Shown in pieces: positions 7,264-15,890 of a DNA stretch of 24,968 nucleotides (position 1 is its first letter; each line of letters starts with the position of its first letter). Source of the stretch: Candidatus Woesearchaeota archaeon CG07_land_8_20_14_0_80_44_23 (lineage in GTDB: Archaea > Nanobdellota > Nanobdellia > Woesearchaeales > 0-14-0-80-44-23); NCBI GenBank assembly GCA_002779235.1, contig PEXD01000072.1, positions 1 through 24,968 on the forward strand, written 5' to 3'. A program made the position numbers and the translations under genes. The notes beneath the pieces are model-generated. The model had not been told where the DNA came from. It made no database searches and saw nothing but the letters and a program-made list of their open reading frames with translations.

Positions 7264-8172
7264 ATGGAATTGAATGATTCTGTGAGGCAGATAAAGGAGC
7301 TAAAAGTTCAGGGCGCAGAGATGATAGCGAGATTCGCCCTCGAGACCATTAGGAATGTCCTTAAGCAGTCAAATGCAGACAGCGCGGGGCTTCTCTATTC
7401 TGAGATGGCGGATGCAAGGAAAAAGCTTGCCGCGGCAAGACCCACTGAGCCGTGCATGTTCAATGCATTCAAATATGTTTTCATGGATGTAAAAAACGAG
7501 TCAACAATAGAGATGTACAAAAGCTTCCTGGAAAGGATAGAGCTGGCATTGAAGCATTTTGACTTTGCCCAGCAGACAATAGCGAAAATTGCATCACAAA
7601 AGGTTAAGAACGGCAGCATTATTTTCACGCACTGCCACTCATCCACTGTAATAGAAATACTCAAAGAGGCAAAGCGCCAGAAAAAGCATTTTGAGGTCTA
7701 TAACACTGAAACAAGGCCGCGCTTCCAAGGAAGAAAGACCGCTGCAGAGCTTGCTGCGCTGGGAATTCCTGTGACGCACTTCGTGGATGCTGCAGCGAGA
7801 TATGCAATAAAAAAATGTGATGTTGCATTCATCGGGGCGGATGCAATAACGTCTGAGGGGAAAGTCGTCAACAAAATTGGCTCAGAACTCTTCGCGGAGG
7901 TTGCAAAGAAGTTTGAGGTGCCATTCTACTCGTGCACTGATTCCTGGAAATTTGACGTTGAGAGCATATTCGGATATGAAAAGAATCTTGAGATGAGAAG
8001 CGAGACAGAGGTCTGGGAAGATGCGCCCAAAGGCGTAAAGGTGAACAACTACGCATTTGAGAAGGTTGACCCCGAGCTTGTCACCGGAATAATCTCTGAA
8101 ATGGGCATTTACCGGCCTGATGTCTTTGTCCAGGAAGTGAAGCATTCATATCCTGAACTTTTTGAAAGATAA
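7264..8172 (+). CDS. Ribose-1,5-bisphosphate isomerase (eIF2B-like family)
   Basis: It converts ribose 1,5-bisphosphate to ribulose 1,5-bisphosphate in the archaeal AMP/nucleoside pathway that feeds type III RuBisCO. The 302-residue protein has the signature blocks of this branch: ARPTEPCMFNA, FTHCHSSTV, ETRPRFQGR and FIGADAITSEGKVVNKIGS. Cys124 (THCHS) and Asp193 (GADAI) each lie nine residues before the catalytic Cys133 and Asp202 that I recall for the Thermococcus enzyme. That constant offset favours the isomerase over a translation-factor eIF2B subunit or methylthioribose-1-phosphate isomerase. No RuBisCO or AMP phosphorylase lies in the window, so the pathway context must be elsewhere. 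It is the last gene before the candidate origin. Confidence 0.9.
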   Translation: MELNDSVRQIKELKVQGAEMIARFALETIRNVLKQSNADSAGLLYSEMADARKKLAAARPTEPCMFNAFKYVFMDVKNESTIEMYKSFLERIELALKHFDFAQQTIAKIASQKVKNGSIIFTHCHSSTVIEILKEAKRQKKHFEVYNTETRPRFQGRKTAAELAALGIPVTHFVDAAARYAIKKCDVAFIGADAITSEGKVVNKIGSELFAEVAKKFEVPFYSCTDSWKFDVESIFGYEKNLEMRSETEVWEDAPKGVKVNNYAFEKVDPELVTGIISEMGIYRPDVFVQEVKHSYPELFER

Positions 8173-8203
8173 TCAGCCAAGACAATTTGCCAATAATTTG
8201 TTC

Positions 8204-8249
8204 TGCATGCGAAACCCCTCTCAGACCAGCATTTCGCATGGAAGAGGGG
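8204..8249. repeat. Inverted pair of ORB-like elements with interleaved palindromes
   Basis: The plus strand reads TGCATGCGAAAC (8204-8215). The minus strand reads TTCCATGCGAAAT (8243 down to 8231). Both fit T(C/G)CA-N3-GAAA(C/T). CATGCGAAA at 8206-8214 pairs with TTTCGCATG at 8232-8240, and CCCCTCT at 8215-8221 pairs with AGAGGGG at 8243-8249, so the two palindromes interleave. The inverted ORB arrangement is what archaeal origins commonly show. Confidence 0.5.
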
Positions 8250-8316
8250 GCTTGCATTGACAGTTCAGAGGCCAACTTTTTTTAAAAAAAATCGATGAAA
8301 TAGCAATAAGAGCAAC

Positions 8317-8582
8317 ATGTTATAAACATTATTTCTAAATAATTTTTTTATAATAGTTCTTTTGTAATAGATTGTTTCTATTAAGTGTTTTGTAAAACAT
8401 ATATTACTGTTCTTTTTATTATTTTTTATTAATTTTTTATTATTTTCTATATTGAAAAATATAATAAATAAATAAACATAAATAAATGCTAAGAACAATA
8501 TAATAGAAAATAATATTTTTAAAAGTTATAATTTAAAAAATGTTTTCTGATAAAATTATTAGAATCAATATGTTTATAACAT
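8317..8582. repeat. 13-bp inverted repeat bracketing the AT-rich core
   Basis: ATGTTATAAACAT at 8317-8329 and ATGTTTATAACAT at 8570-8582 are exact reverse complements, 240 bp apart, on either side of the AT-richest part of the candidate origin. A direct repeat GCCAACTTT lies just outside on both sides (8271 and 8593). In such AT-rich DNA some of this may be chance. Confidence 0.45.
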
Positions 8583-8673
8583 TGTTTTAAAAGCCAACTT
8601 TCATTTTTGAATTTTCATATTGCTTTTTTTTTAAAAAGTAAATACGGATTTCTCATCTGCCTGGCCAAAAACA

Positions 8674-8693
8674 CTCCACACGAAACACAGGTG
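8674..8693 (+). other. ORB-like element to the right of the AT-rich core
   Basis: The sequence CTCCACACGAAACACAGGTG fits the T(C/G)CA-N3-GAAAC pattern seen at 8204-8243. It lies within an imperfect palindrome, CTCCACAC with GTGTAGGAG, reaching 8699. Binding by Orc1 is inferred. Confidence 0.42.
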
Positions 8694-8878
8694 TAGGAGA
8701 GCCCATGCCTAAAAATCAAGCTCATCAAAAATCCCGTTTTTTTTAAACGCATAAACAAAAAGTCATCCATTCTGTAATTTTTCTCGAATACAAAATTTAA
8801 AATGTTGTTCCTCTGTAATTAATCCACGCAGCATCTTTCAACATAATGCTTCATTTAATGTATCTTTAATAACATAAA

Positions 8879-8890
8879 CCTTTAAATACC
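8879..8890 (+). promoter_or_regulatory. TATA element for orc1/cdc6
   Basis: TTTAAATA at 8881-8888 centres about 28 bp before the ATG at 8913. No Shine-Dalgarno lies between, so the transcript is probably leaderless. This supports ATG 8913 over the in-frame TTG at 8901. Confidence 0.6.
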
Positions 8891-8912
8891 TTTATTTCAT
8901 TTGGAATTTTCT

Positions 8913-10130
8913 ATGACCAAAAACCATGTACCTGCCGGAAACCTCTTCGAGAAATTTCTCTCAAACAATTCCCTTTTCATAAACAAGAACGTTCTCCAAT
9001 CCAGCTACCTGCCAAATACAATACCCCACCGGGAAGAGCAGATAAGACAGATCCGCGACATAATAGGCCCCGCGCTCAGGAGGGAAAAGCCCTCAAACCT
9101 TTTCATATACGGACAGACAGGCACTGGCAAGACAGTCACCCTTAAGTACACTGCAGATGTCCTGATGAAATTCGCGAATGAAAAAAACATTCTCATAAAA
9201 ATTGTTTACCTCAACTGCAAAATGAAGAAAGTGGCTGACACAGAATATCGCCTTGTCGCCCAGCTTGCCAGGGAGTTTGGGAAGGAGATACCTGCGACAG
9301 GGCTTCCAACTGATGAAGTTTACAAGATATTCTTCTCTGTCCTTGACCGAGAAAAGCAGACAGTCATACTCATTCTCGACGAAATAGACCAACTTATAGA
9401 CAAGGCAGGAGAGGAGCTGCTCTACAACCTGACAAGAATAAACGAGGAACTGAAGCATGCGCAGGTCTCAATAATTGGAATAACAAACCGCATCAGCTTT
9501 GGCGAAAACATGGACCCGCGCGTAAAAAGCTCACTCTCAGAAGAGGAGATACTCTTCCCCCCATACAACGCGCTTCAGCTACAAAACATCCTGTTCCAGA
9601 GGGCAAAGAATGCATTCAAGCCCAATGTGCTCGGCGAGGGCGTGATAGAAAAGTGCTCTGCATACGCTGCCAAGGAACACGGTGACGCAAGAAGGGCCCT
9701 TGAACTGCTAAGGGTCTCCGGTGAGATTGCAGAACGGAAGGAACACTCAAAAGTCGCAATAGAGGATGTTGACGAGGCAGACAGCAAGATAGAGAAAGAC
9801 AGGGTGCTGGACATAGTTGAAGTGCAGCCCAAGGAATTCCAGGCAACCCTGTATGCAATAATACGCCTCGCAAAAAACAAGAAGATAAGCGCAATCTACA
9901 CTGGCGATGTTTACGAGCTTTACCGCGGCATCTGCAAGGAGACAAACCTGAGGCCCCTGACGCAGAGAAGGGTGTCGGACATAATCGGCGAGCTTGACAT
10001 GCAGGGAATAATAAACGCTAAAGTCATTTCAAAAGGGAGGCAGGGCAGGACAAGGGAGATATCATTCTCAATCCCCCCAGAAACAGCTGAAAAGGTCGAG
10101 AAGATAATAAGGGATTCTCTCGGCATATGA
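8913..10130 (+). CDS. cdc6: Orc1/Cdc6 replication initiator
   Basis: This AAA+ protein binds origin recognition boxes and loads MCM. The 405-residue length is typical. Walker A is GQTGTGKT (67-74) and Walker B ILILDEID (Asp156, Glu157). A sensor 1 segment IIGITNR follows with Asn192. The sensor 2 arginine region is GDARRALELLR (257-267). A C-terminal winged helix (about 320-405) has LRPLTQRRVSDIIGELDMQGII and GRQGRTREISFSI. The start at ATG 8913 rests on the TATA element 28 bp upstream. The gene stands next to the candidate origin and begins the cdc6-polB-polC cluster. It is the only Orc1/Cdc6 paralogue in the window. Identification is secure. Confidence 0.97.
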   Translation: MTKNHVPAGNLFEKFLSNNSLFINKNVLQSSYLPNTIPHREEQIRQIRDIIGPALRREKPSNLFIYGQTGTGKTVTLKYTADVLMKFANEKNILIKIVYLNCKMKKVADTEYRLVAQLAREFGKEIPATGLPTDEVYKIFFSVLDREKQTVILILDEIDQLIDKAGEELLYNLTRINEELKHAQVSIIGITNRISFGENMDPRVKSSLSEEEILFPPYNALQLQNILFQRAKNAFKPNVLGEGVIEKCSAYAAKEHGDARRALELLRVSGEIAERKEHSKVAIEDVDEADSKIEKDRVLDIVEVQPKEFQATLYAIIRLAKNKKISAIYTGDVYELYRGICKETNLRPLTQRRVSDIIGELDMQGIINAKVISKGRQGRTREISFSIPPETAEKVEKIIRDSLGI

Positions 10131-10152
10131 TACTTCTTGTAAAAGTGAGAGC

Positions 10153-11790
10153 ATGGATGTTGAAGAGAAGAAGCAAAAAATAAAGGAAATAGTGAAAAGA
10201 TTTGCGAAGCAGGGGCTTCTCCTCAGCCCGAACCTTCTCGAGCTGGAGCTCAAAAAAGAGGAAGCAGAAGAAGCCGGCGAAGATTCAATAGGCAGGCTCA
10301 TAGACAAGACAAAAGGCAAGGACATCCTTGTTCCCGACGAGCAATCCCTCAGCATGATAGAGAAAGACAGGGAGATAAACTGGCTGGATTTTGAGAAGGC
10401 AAAGACAACAGTTGAAAAAGGCCGTGACTCGAAGACCTATGAGCGCTTTATTGAATATGCCAAGAAAGACGGGCAGGATGAAGGGCAAAAAGAGGAAAAA
10501 AACAGAGTAATAGTGGTAAACAATTACAAGGACATCAACAAGACCAGGACTGTCCAGGACTTCATTGATTTCTTCAACGCCAGATACCGCTCGCTTGAGG
10601 CGATGCTTAGAAACAGGCAGGAGCTTTCAAACCTTATGTCAATAAGTAGGGCGAGAAAAAAAAAGGACAGGGAGAATATTTCGATAATAGGCATGGTGTT
10701 TGAAAAAAGCGTCACAAAGAATGGCAACATAATACTCACAATAGAGGATCCCACTGGAACAACCAAAGTCCTTTTTAACAGGACAAAAAAGGATCTTTAC
10801 ACCCTTGCTGAAGACACAGTTCTCGATGAGGTAATTGGCATATCAGGCATCGCTTCAAACAACATAATCTTTGCAAACCTGATGCTTCGCCCTGAAATCC
10901 CGGCAATAACAGACAAGAAATCCTCTCCTGAAGACGGATACGCAATATTTCTTTCAGACCTCCATGTGGGCTCAAAAAACTTTCTTCCTGAGGAATTCGC
11001 TAGGTTCCTGCAGTGGATAAATGGCGAGGCGGGAAGTGATTCCCAAAAGCAGGTCGCATCAAGGGTGAAATACATTTTTGTTGTGGGCGACCTCATAGAT
11101 GGCGTTGGCATATATGCAGACCAGGACCAGGATCTCATTACAAAGGATGTCTATGAACAGTACAATCAGTGCGCAGAGCTGCTTTCAAAAATACCCAAAA
11201 GCATGAAGCTCATAATATGCCCCGGAAACCATGATGCAATGAGGATAGCCGAGCCCCAGCCAGTGCTATATGAGGATTTTGCATCTGCGATTTGGGAGCT
11301 TCCCAATGCAGTACTTGTGACAAACCCCTCAATTGTAAACATTGACTCCTCACAAAACTTTTCGGGCTTTAACGTCCTTCTCTACCACGGCTACAGCTTT
11401 GACTACTATGCCTCTGATGTCAATTCAATAAGGATAAGGGGCGGCTATGACAGAGCAGACCTTATTATGAAGTTCCTGCTTCAGAGGCGCCACCTCGCCC
11501 CTGCAACATCCTCAACCCTTTTCATTCCAGACCCGGAAAAAGACCCGCTGGTCATAACAAAGGTGCCTGATATATTTGTGACAGGGCACATTCACAAGTG
11601 CTCTGCAGCAGTATACAGGAACATAGTGCTCATAGGAGGAAGCTGCTGGCAGTCAAAGACAGCATTTCAGGAAAGGATGGGGCACCACCCGCTGCCGGCG
11701 AGAGTCCCCATAATGAACCTGAAAACAAGGGAGATAAAAATCCTGAATTTTGAAAAGCCAGAAAGCAAGAAGCAGCCAGAACAGGAATAA
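10153..11790 (+). CDS. polB: DNA polymerase D small subunit DP1 (3'-5' exonuclease)
   Basis: It is the proofreading subunit of the archaeal replicative polymerase PolD. An N-terminal helical region (about 1-60) and a charged linker precede an OB fold (about 170-250, SIIGMVFEKSVTKNGNIIL and EDPTGTTKVLF). An Mre11-like phosphodiesterase domain (about 262-510) keeps its metal ligands: SDLHVGS (Asp269, His271), GDLIDG (Asp313), GNHD (Asn359, His360), YHGYS (His412) and TGHIHK (His479, His481). Exonuclease activity is therefore likely. The 545 residues fall within the lower normal range. It lies 22 bp after cdc6 and 17 bp before polC, so the three are probably an operon. Confidence 0.96.
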   Translation: MDVEEKKQKIKEIVKRFAKQGLLLSPNLLELELKKEEAEEAGEDSIGRLIDKTKGKDILVPDEQSLSMIEKDREINWLDFEKAKTTVEKGRDSKTYERFIEYAKKDGQDEGQKEEKNRVIVVNNYKDINKTRTVQDFIDFFNARYRSLEAMLRNRQELSNLMSISRARKKKDRENISIIGMVFEKSVTKNGNIILTIEDPTGTTKVLFNRTKKDLYTLAEDTVLDEVIGISGIASNNIIFANLMLRPEIPAITDKKSSPEDGYAIFLSDLHVGSKNFLPEEFARFLQWINGEAGSDSQKQVASRVKYIFVVGDLIDGVGIYADQDQDLITKDVYEQYNQCAELLSKIPKSMKLIICPGNHDAMRIAEPQPVLYEDFASAIWELPNAVLVTNPSIVNIDSSQNFSGFNVLLYHGYSFDYYASDVNSIRIRGGYDRADLIMKFLLQRRHLAPATSSTLFIPDPEKDPLVITKVPDIFVTGHIHKCSAAVYRNIVLIGGSCWQSKTAFQERMGHHPLPARVPIMNLKTREIKILNFEKPESKKQPEQE

Positions 11791-11807
11791 TTTAGGAAAA
11801 TAGCAAA

Positions 11808-14800
11808 ATGCCGGAAAAAGCAGAATCAAGGACAGAAAGCGCAGGGATGCATGCATATTTTGACGAGATAGACAGAAAGCTGAACGAGGCGTATGCAGTT
11901 GCAGATGCAGCAAGGGCAAAAGGGCTTGATCCTGAAAAGAAGGTGGATGTGCCGCTTGCGAGGGATATGGCAGAGCGAGTCAACGGCATCATATCAGCAG
12001 TTGCGCCCCAGCTGAACGGCTCTGCACTGATAAAGCGAATCAAGGAGCTAGAAAAGAAATATGGCTCCCTGGACTGGCGCGTAGCCCTCACCATTGCAAA
12101 TGAAGTCGCAGAGGAAAAATTCTGCAAATTCTCAAGCAAGAATGAGGCAATGGAAATCGGCATAAGAACAGGGTTCACTTATCACACCCTGGGAATTGTT
12201 TCAGCCCCCCTTGAGGGCTTTACAGAACTGAAAATAAAGAAGAGGCATGACGGAAGGGAATACTTCGCAGCCAAGTTTGCAGGCCCCATACGAGGAGCCG
12301 GCGGAACAGCAGCTGCATTCTCGCTCCTGCTCACGGACTATATAAGAATGCAGAACGGATACTTTCCCTATGACGCAGACGAGCAGGAAGTAGACAGGTA
12401 TGTGACTGAACTTGATGACTATCATGAAAGAATCACAAACCTGCAGTACCATGCAAGCCCGGAGGAGCTGAAATTTCTTGTTCAGCACATGCCTGTGGAA
12501 ATAGATGGGGATCCAACAGAAAAGTTTGAAGTCAGCAAGAACAAGGACCTCCCAAGGGTTGAAACAAACAGGATAAGGGGGGGAGTTGCCCTTGTGCTCT
12601 CAATGCTTGCGCTGAAAGCCCCTAAAATATGGAAGGAGCTCTCAAAATGGGGAAAGGAATTCGGCCTTGAGGACTGGTCATTCCTCAAGGAATTCCTGAT
12701 AATACAAAAAAATGCAAAGGCAGGCGGCAGCAAGGATGAGCCAAAGGAAACTGCAAAGATACTTCCAAATTATACTTTTATTTCAGACCTCGTCGCAGGC
12801 AGGCCTGTGCTTACATACCCAATGGCATTCGGGGGATTCAGGCTGAGGTATGGCAGGAGCAGGCTGAGCGGTTACTCTGCGGCTGCAATACATCCGGCAA
12901 CAATGGCAGTTCTCAAGAAATACATTGCAACAGGCACACAGCTTAAGGTTGAGCGCCCCGGAAAGGCGGCATCCATAACTCCATGCGACACAATTGAGGG
13001 CCCCATTGTCAAGCTGAAAGATGAAAGCGTTCTGCAGTTCAATTCAGCATCAGATGCAAGGGAAGCCCTGCCTGAAATCAAGGAGATACTTTTCCTCGGC
13101 GACATTCTGATATCCTATGGGGATTTCCTTGACAGGAACCACGTGCTCGTACCAGCAGGATACACTGAAGAGCAATACTCAAAGGAGCTGGAAAAAAAGA
13201 CAGTGGACCTTTTTGGAAGCCTTGACTTCCAGAAGCTTTCTGAACTCACGGGGGTAAGACAGGAAATTATTGAGGGCATATCAAAAAATCCGCTTTCAAG
13301 GCCTGATTTTGAGAGCGCAATTAAAATGTCTGAAAAAACAGGGCTTGCCCTGCACCCCGCATACACATATTACTGGAAGGGAATCACAAATGAGCAGCTG
13401 AAGCTGATTCTTTTCTGGCTCTCATCTGCAAAAATAAGCGAGGAATTCCTGCAGGAATCAGAGGGAACCGAAGCCACATCAAGGCGCATCATAAAGATAA
13501 TCCTTGAAAAGAAGAAGGAGGAAAAGCGCGCAATAGAGCTCATAGGGCTTACGCACAAGTGCGCAACCGACTATGTGGTGATAGAAGGAACAAATGCAGA
13601 CCTGATGATAAGGGCATTTCCGATGCTTTCGCTTATAAAATCAGGTGCAGCCGAGGAGAAAATAAGGAAAGAGCTTGATGCAGAGCTCAAGACGGCAGAA
13701 GCATCCTCTGATGCGCTTGAAGCAGTAAATGCAATATCAGGACTAAAAATAAAAGACAAGGCAGGAATCTTCATAGGTGCCAGGATGGGGAGGCCGGAAA
13801 AGGCAAAGATGAGGGAGCTGACAGGCAGCCCGCACACCCTTTTTCCAATAGGTGAGGCAGGGGGAAAGATGAGGAGCTTCCAGGCAGCAATGGATGCGGG
13901 AAAAGTCACATCCCAACTCCCAATTTACCAGTGCCCCAAATGCGGCGCAAAGACGATATTTCCTGTATGCGAGAACTGCGGCTCATCAACAAAAAAGCTC
14001 TACTTCTGCGAGATATGCGGAGAAATAGACAAGCCCAAATGCCCGCATGGCGATGCAAAGTCCTACAAGGAGCAGACAATTGACATAAACCATTACATGG
14101 GCACCGCAATCCAGAAACTCAATATTAATGTTTTTCCAGACCTTATCAAAGGTGTGAGAGGCATGAGCAACAAGGACAAGATTCCTGAAAATCTCTGCAA
14201 GGGCATACTCAGGGCAAAGCACGAAATCTACGTCAATAAGGATGGGACAACAAGGTATGACATGACTGAGCTTCCAATAACACACTTCAGGCCTTCTGAG
14301 ATAGGCACTCCTGTTGAAAAGCTGAGAGAGCTCGGCTACACTGCAGATGCATATGGGGCACCTCTTGATACGCCAGAGCAGCTGGTTGAGATAAAGCCGC
14401 AGGATCTGATACTTCCGGGAGCAACTTACTCAATGGACGAGCCGGCGAACGAGGTGCTATTCAGGATAGGCAACTTTGTGGATGAGCTTCTTGTAAGCTT
14501 CTACGCCCTTGCCCCCTTCTATAATTTCAAGACAAAAGAGGATGTTGTCGGAAGCCTTGTCATAGGGCTTGCCCCCCACATCTCTGCAGGAATCATTGGG
14601 CGCGTAATAGGATTCTCAGACACGCAGGGCTGCTTTGCCCATCCGCTTATGCACGCAGCCCAGAGGCGCGACTGTGACGGCGATGAGAGCTGCGTGATAC
14701 TGCTCATGGACGCGCTGCTTAACTTCTCAAGGCAGTACCTTCCTGACAAGAGGGGTTCAAGGACAATGGATTCCCCTCTTGTACTGACTGCAAAACTTGT

Positions 14801-15425
14801 GCCTGCAGAGGTTGACGACATGGTGCAAAAGCTTGATGTCTCATGGTCATACCCTCTTGAGTTCTACGACGCCTGCGAGAAATACCTGATGCCGGGCGCA
14901 GTGAAAATGGACACGCTCGGGACACGCTTAGGAACAGAGCGGCAGTACGAGCAGATGGGATTCACGCACGATGTGAAAAGCATGAACGAAGGTATGAACT
15001 GCTCTGCCTACAAGACGCTTCCCTCAATGGAGGAAAAATTGAAGGGGCAGATGGAGCTTGCAGAGATGATACGCGCAGTTGATGCAGTGGATGTCGCCCG
15101 GCTTGTGATAGAAAAACATTTTTTGAAGGACATAAAGGGAAACCTCAGGAAATTTTCAATACAACAATTAAGGTGCGTCGGCTGCAACACAAAATTCAGG
15201 AGGCCTCCCCTCTCAGGGGTATGCACCAAATGCGGCGGAAAGCTGATATTCACTATCTCAAAGGGCTTTGTTCTGAAATATCTTGAGCCGAGCATAAGTC
15301 TCGCGAAGAAATACAATGTCCCGCCCTACCTCAAGCACAGCCTTGAGCTCGTCAAGAGGAGGATTGAGGGCGTTTTCGGAAAGGAAAAGGAGAAGCAGGA
15401 AGGGCTCGGCAAGTGGTTCGGCTAG
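11808..15425 (+). CDS. polC: DNA polymerase D large subunit DP2
   Basis: It is the catalytic subunit of PolD with a two-barrel active site related to multisubunit RNA polymerases. The length is 1205 residues. PIRGAGGTAAAF lies in the N-terminal half. The active-site motif RRDCDGDE has Asp957 and Asp959, nearly the same numbering as I recall for Pyrococcus abyssi. This motif is a frequent intein site but is uninterrupted here. Zinc modules are CPKCG...CENCG...CEICG (from 709) and CVGC...CTKCGG (from 1123). The C-terminus ends QEGLGKWFG, a PCNA-interacting peptide of the QxxLxxWF type at 1197-1204. TAGGAAAA about ten bases before the ATG serves as ribosome-binding site. Identification is secure. 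Confidence 0.97.
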   Translation: MPEKAESRTESAGMHAYFDEIDRKLNEAYAVADAARAKGLDPEKKVDVPLARDMAERVNGIISAVAPQLNGSALIKRIKELEKKYGSLDWRVALTIANEVAEEKFCKFSSKNEAMEIGIRTGFTYHTLGIVSAPLEGFTELKIKKRHDGREYFAAKFAGPIRGAGGTAAAFSLLLTDYIRMQNGYFPYDADEQEVDRYVTELDDYHERITNLQYHASPEELKFLVQHMPVEIDGDPTEKFEVSKNKDLPRVETNRIRGGVALVLSMLALKAPKIWKELSKWGKEFGLEDWSFLKEFLIIQKNAKAGGSKDEPKETAKILPNYTFISDLVAGRPVLTYPMAFGGFRLRYGRSRLSGYSAAAIHPATMAVLKKYIATGTQLKVERPGKAASITPCDTIEGPIVKLKDESVLQFNSASDAREALPEIKEILFLGDILISYGDFLDRNHVLVPAGYTEEQYSKELEKKTVDLFGSLDFQKLSELTGVRQEIIEGISKNPLSRPDFESAIKMSEKTGLALHPAYTYYWKGITNEQLKLILFWLSSAKISEEFLQESEGTEATSRRIIKIILEKKKEEKRAIELIGLTHKCATDYVVIEGTNADLMIRAFPMLSLIKSGAAEEKIRKELDAELKTAEASSDALEAVNAISGLKIKDKAGIFIGARMGRPEKAKMRELTGSPHTLFPIGEAGGKMRSFQAAMDAGKVTSQLPIYQCPKCGAKTIFPVCENCGSSTKKLYFCEICGEIDKPKCPHGDAKSYKEQTIDINHYMGTAIQKLNINVFPDLIKGVRGMSNKDKIPENLCKGILRAKHEIYVNKDGTTRYDMTELPITHFRPSEIGTPVEKLRELGYTADAYGAPLDTPEQLVEIKPQDLILPGATYSMDEPANEVLFRIGNFVDELLVSFYALAPFYNFKTKEDVVGSLVIGLAPHISAGIIGRVIGFSDTQGCFAHPLMHAAQRRDCDGDESCVILLMDALLNFSRQYLPDKRGSRTMDSPLVLTAKLVPAEVDDMVQKLDVSWSYPLEFYDACEKYLMPGAVKMDTLGTRLGTERQYEQMGFTHDVKSMNEGMNCSAYKTLPSMEEKLKGQMELAEMIRAVDAVDVARLVIEKHFLKDIKGNLRKFSIQQLRCVGCNTKFRRPPLSGVCTKCGGKLIFTISKGFVLKYLEPSISLAKKYNVPPYLKHSLELVKRRIEGVFGKEKEKQEGLGKWFG

Positions 15426-15451
15426 AAATTTATTGCATTATTAAGTAAAAG

Positions 15452-15459
15452 TTTAAATA
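15452..15459 (+). promoter_or_regulatory. TATA element for aIF2-beta
   Basis: TTTAAATA centres about 27 bp before the ATG at 15482 with no Shine-Dalgarno between. A leaderless transcript is inferred. This promoter separates the translation genes from the polD operon, whose last gene ends at 15425. Confidence 0.6.
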
Positions 15460-15481
15460 CAAAGCCAAAAATTCTTTTTTC

Positions 15482-15889
15482 ATGGATTATGAACAGGCGC
15501 TGGACAGGGGAAGAAAGAAGATACCCGAGTCGCTCCTCAAGACAGCAAGGTTTGAGATTCCAAAAGTGCTGGGACACATACAGGGAAACAGGACAGTTAT
15601 CAGCAATTTCCATTCCATAGCCATGGCACTCAGAAGGGAGCCAGAGCACCTGCTGAAATTTGTGCTGAGAGAGCTTGCAACGCCTGGAGAGATGACAAAA
15701 TCCTCACTAATCTTCGGAAGAAAGGTTTCTGCATCAATGATAAACCAGAAAATTGAGCAGTATGCCCAGACATTTGTGACGTGTAAGGAATGCCACAGGC
15801 CAGACACAACCCTTCTCAAGGAGAAAGATTCCACATTCCTGAAGTGCCAGGCATGCGGGGCCAAATACCCTGTTGAAACCCTGAAGTAA
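15482..15889 (+). CDS. eif2b: Translation initiation factor aIF2 subunit beta
   Basis: It is the beta subunit of the heterotrimeric aIF2 that delivers initiator Met-tRNA to the ribosome. At 135 residues it has the normal archaeal length. The alpha-beta core has VLGHIQGNRTVISNF and LRREPEHLLKFVLRELATPG. A C-terminal C4 zinc ribbon (about 100-130) has CKECHRPDTTL and KCQACGAKYPVE. It is transcribed with the DUF424 gene starting one base after its stop, a pairing I recall from other archaea. The alpha and gamma subunits are not in the window. Confidence 0.96.
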   Translation: MDYEQALDRGRKKIPESLLKTARFEIPKVLGHIQGNRTVISNFHSIAMALRREPEHLLKFVLRELATPGEMTKSSLIFGRKVSASMINQKIEQYAQTFVTCKECHRPDTTLLKEKDSTFLKCQACGAKYPVETLK

Positions 15890-15890
15890 A

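Larger units (their letters stand above)
8173..8912. other. Candidate replication origin (oriC) upstream of orc1/cdc6
   Basis: This 740-bp stretch has no credible gene. Its left edge (8204-8249) holds two oppositely oriented ORB-like sequences. A core at about 8280-8640 is extremely AT-rich (8% GC in the sample 8401-8460) and suits a duplex-unwinding element. An ORB-like sequence lies to the right at 8674-8693. A 13-base inverted repeat brackets the AT-rich core. The region directly precedes orc1/cdc6 and then the polD genes, as at the Pyrococcus origin. Position, composition and flanking elements are seen; origin function is inferred. Confidence 0.65.

Noticed and set aside
7264..8172. Annotation as a translation initiation factor 2B subunit
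   Set aside because: The THCHSSTV, ETRPRFQGR and GADAI motifs and constant offset of the catalytic Cys and Asp fit ribose-1,5-bisphosphate isomerase.
8265..8498. 77-residue minus-strand frame in the AT-rich region
   Set aside because: It is Lys/Asn/Phe/Ile-rich low-complexity translation of AT-rich DNA, with no ribosome-binding site or motif.
14641..14700. Possible intein in DP2 at the active-site motif
   Set aside because: RRDCDGDES is continuous; no insertion is present at this common intein site.
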